Positions 63,715 to 64,000 of a stretch of DNA of 64,000 bases are shown piece by piece (positions within the stretch are counted from its first letter, which is position 1; the number at the start of each line of letters is the position of its first letter). A program made the translations under genes and the position numbers. Source of the DNA: Arthrobacter citreus. Lineage in GTDB: Bacteria; Bacillota; Bacilli; Bacillales; Bacillaceae_G. The notes below the pieces were generated by a model. That model did no database searches and had not been told where the DNA came from. It was given only the letters and a program-made list of their open reading frames with translations. The stretch is taken from the NCBI GenBank assembly GCA_013200995.1, contig CP053689.1:62001-126000 (forward strand). The letters are read 5' to 3'.

Positions 63715-63838
63715 GATACTAGGAATGTAAAGACAGGAAAATCTTTAGAGAGAGAACTTTCTCTCGAAGAGAAATATAAAAACTTCAAGCACAAAACAAA
63801 CTTTTAATAGTAGAGAATGAATTGTTAAAAAAATCGAA
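63715..63838 (+). pseudogene. IS3-family orfA 3' remnant
   Basis: Frame GKSLERELSLEEKYKN, a shift, then QAQNKLLIVENELLKK and stop. The leucine-zipper-like end is typical of IS3 OrfA. Only about 40 codons left, with a frameshift. Confidence 0.5.
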
Positions 63839-63869
63839 ATGATGGAAATGGACCACACAGCCGATCTTG

Positions 63870-63901
63870 TTGTTCAACTAAAGTATGCGTTAGCTTAATA
63901 A
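63870..63901. repeat. 32-bp palindromic cassette-end site H
   Basis: TTGTTCAACTAAAGTATGCG then TTAGCTTAATAA. Same orientation and length as sites A, C, D, E and F; lies 300 bases beyond the recombinase gene. The stop codon of the partial leftward gene is inside it. Confidence 0.8.
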
Positions 63902-64000
63902 GACTTTATCTTTTATGATGGTGTTTTTATAGATGACTTCTTTTATTGAGTTATTGATATAATTGGAATGAGTTGGAACCTAGATTACATTAATCATTTT
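63890..64000 (-). CDS. partial array gene running off the window
   Basis: Leftward frame ending ...PTHSNYINNSIKEVIYKNTI, IKDKVLLS and TAA at 63890-63892 inside site H. Only about 30 codons are clearly open within the window (a TAG is present further upstream near 63980), so it may be short, start within the window, or be broken. Unknown function. Confidence 0.35.

Noticed and set aside
53562..63901. Classical integron attC sites
   Set aside because: The arms contain GTTAGTT/AACTAAC, superficially like attC core sites, but the sites are only 32 bp and lack the extended imperfect-stem layout with extrahelical bases. I call them integron-like by analogy only.

Overview
This window looks like a large conjugative plasmid (or a long plasmid-derived region) from a low-GC Gram-positive bacterium of the Bacillaceae or a related Bacillales family. 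The support is the AT-rich sequence, Bacillus-type ribosome binding sites (AGGAGG-like, several TTG and GTG starts), a RepE/RepS (pAMbeta1/pXO2-type) initiator, a pLS20-like MobL relaxase and type IV secretion set, Bacillus-style secreted subtilases and a two-component system. No rRNA or tRNA gene was seen. No species can be named from sequence alone.

Layout. (1) 0-5.7 kb is a junction zone of broken pieces: an IS3-family element with a nonsense codon in orfB, the 3' end of a dockerin-tailed subtilase, the C-terminal part of a Tn3-family transposase with one terminal repeat, and a topoisomerase III gene that carries a frameshift and is cut off by the transposase fragment. (2) 5.8-25.7 kb is one long leftward conjugation module: TOPRIM/primase-like protein, ArdC-metallopeptidase, accessory proteins, MobL relaxase, candidate oriT, VirB8-like, lysozyme/NlpC-P60 hydrolase, split VirB4, PrgI/VirB3-like, VirB6-like, lipoprotein, VirD4, an EssB/YukC-like protein, a two-helix pilin (VirB2-like), and a previously hidden, decayed class A sortase gene. 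(3) 26.8-29.8 kb is a translationally coupled operon of alpha/beta hydrolase, sensor kinase and response regulator. (4) 29.9-32.2 kb holds a second, decayed replication/mobilisation set (HTH protein, coupling-ATPase fragment, replication-relaxation-like protein). (5) 32.2-35.3 kb is the replication region: Rep gene, an intrinsic-terminator hairpin in its leader (likely attenuator) and an iteron-like repeat field. (6) 35.4-51.5 kb carries a lipoprotein class B PBP, an RHH protein and three huge secreted subtilases, two of which end in dockerin-like calcium-binding repeats. (7) 52.8-64 kb is an array of small genes, nearly all leftward, each next to one copy of a 32-bp palindromic site; two sites are split by IS110-family elements. 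A divergent HTH protein / tyrosine recombinase pair lies at the array's right side.

The part I find most novel is region 7. Six intact 32-bp sites and two IS-interrupted ones sit at the 3' ends of unrelated small genes, several with the stop codon inside the site, which resembles an integron-like gene-cassette array in a Gram-positive plasmid. The two IS110 elements lie exactly between the two arms of such palindromes. Their 5' non-coding regions each contain a short stretch identical to the element's own left flank (10 nt in one, 8 nt in the other), at homologous positions but with different sequence. This is what the target guide of a bridge RNA should look like.

Many genes here are interrupted by frameshifts or single stops (topB, both IS110 transposases, sortase, HTH protein, replication-relaxation protein, TPR protein). 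Real decay of a plasmid scrapyard is likely, but sequencing error cannot be excluded for the homopolymer cases.
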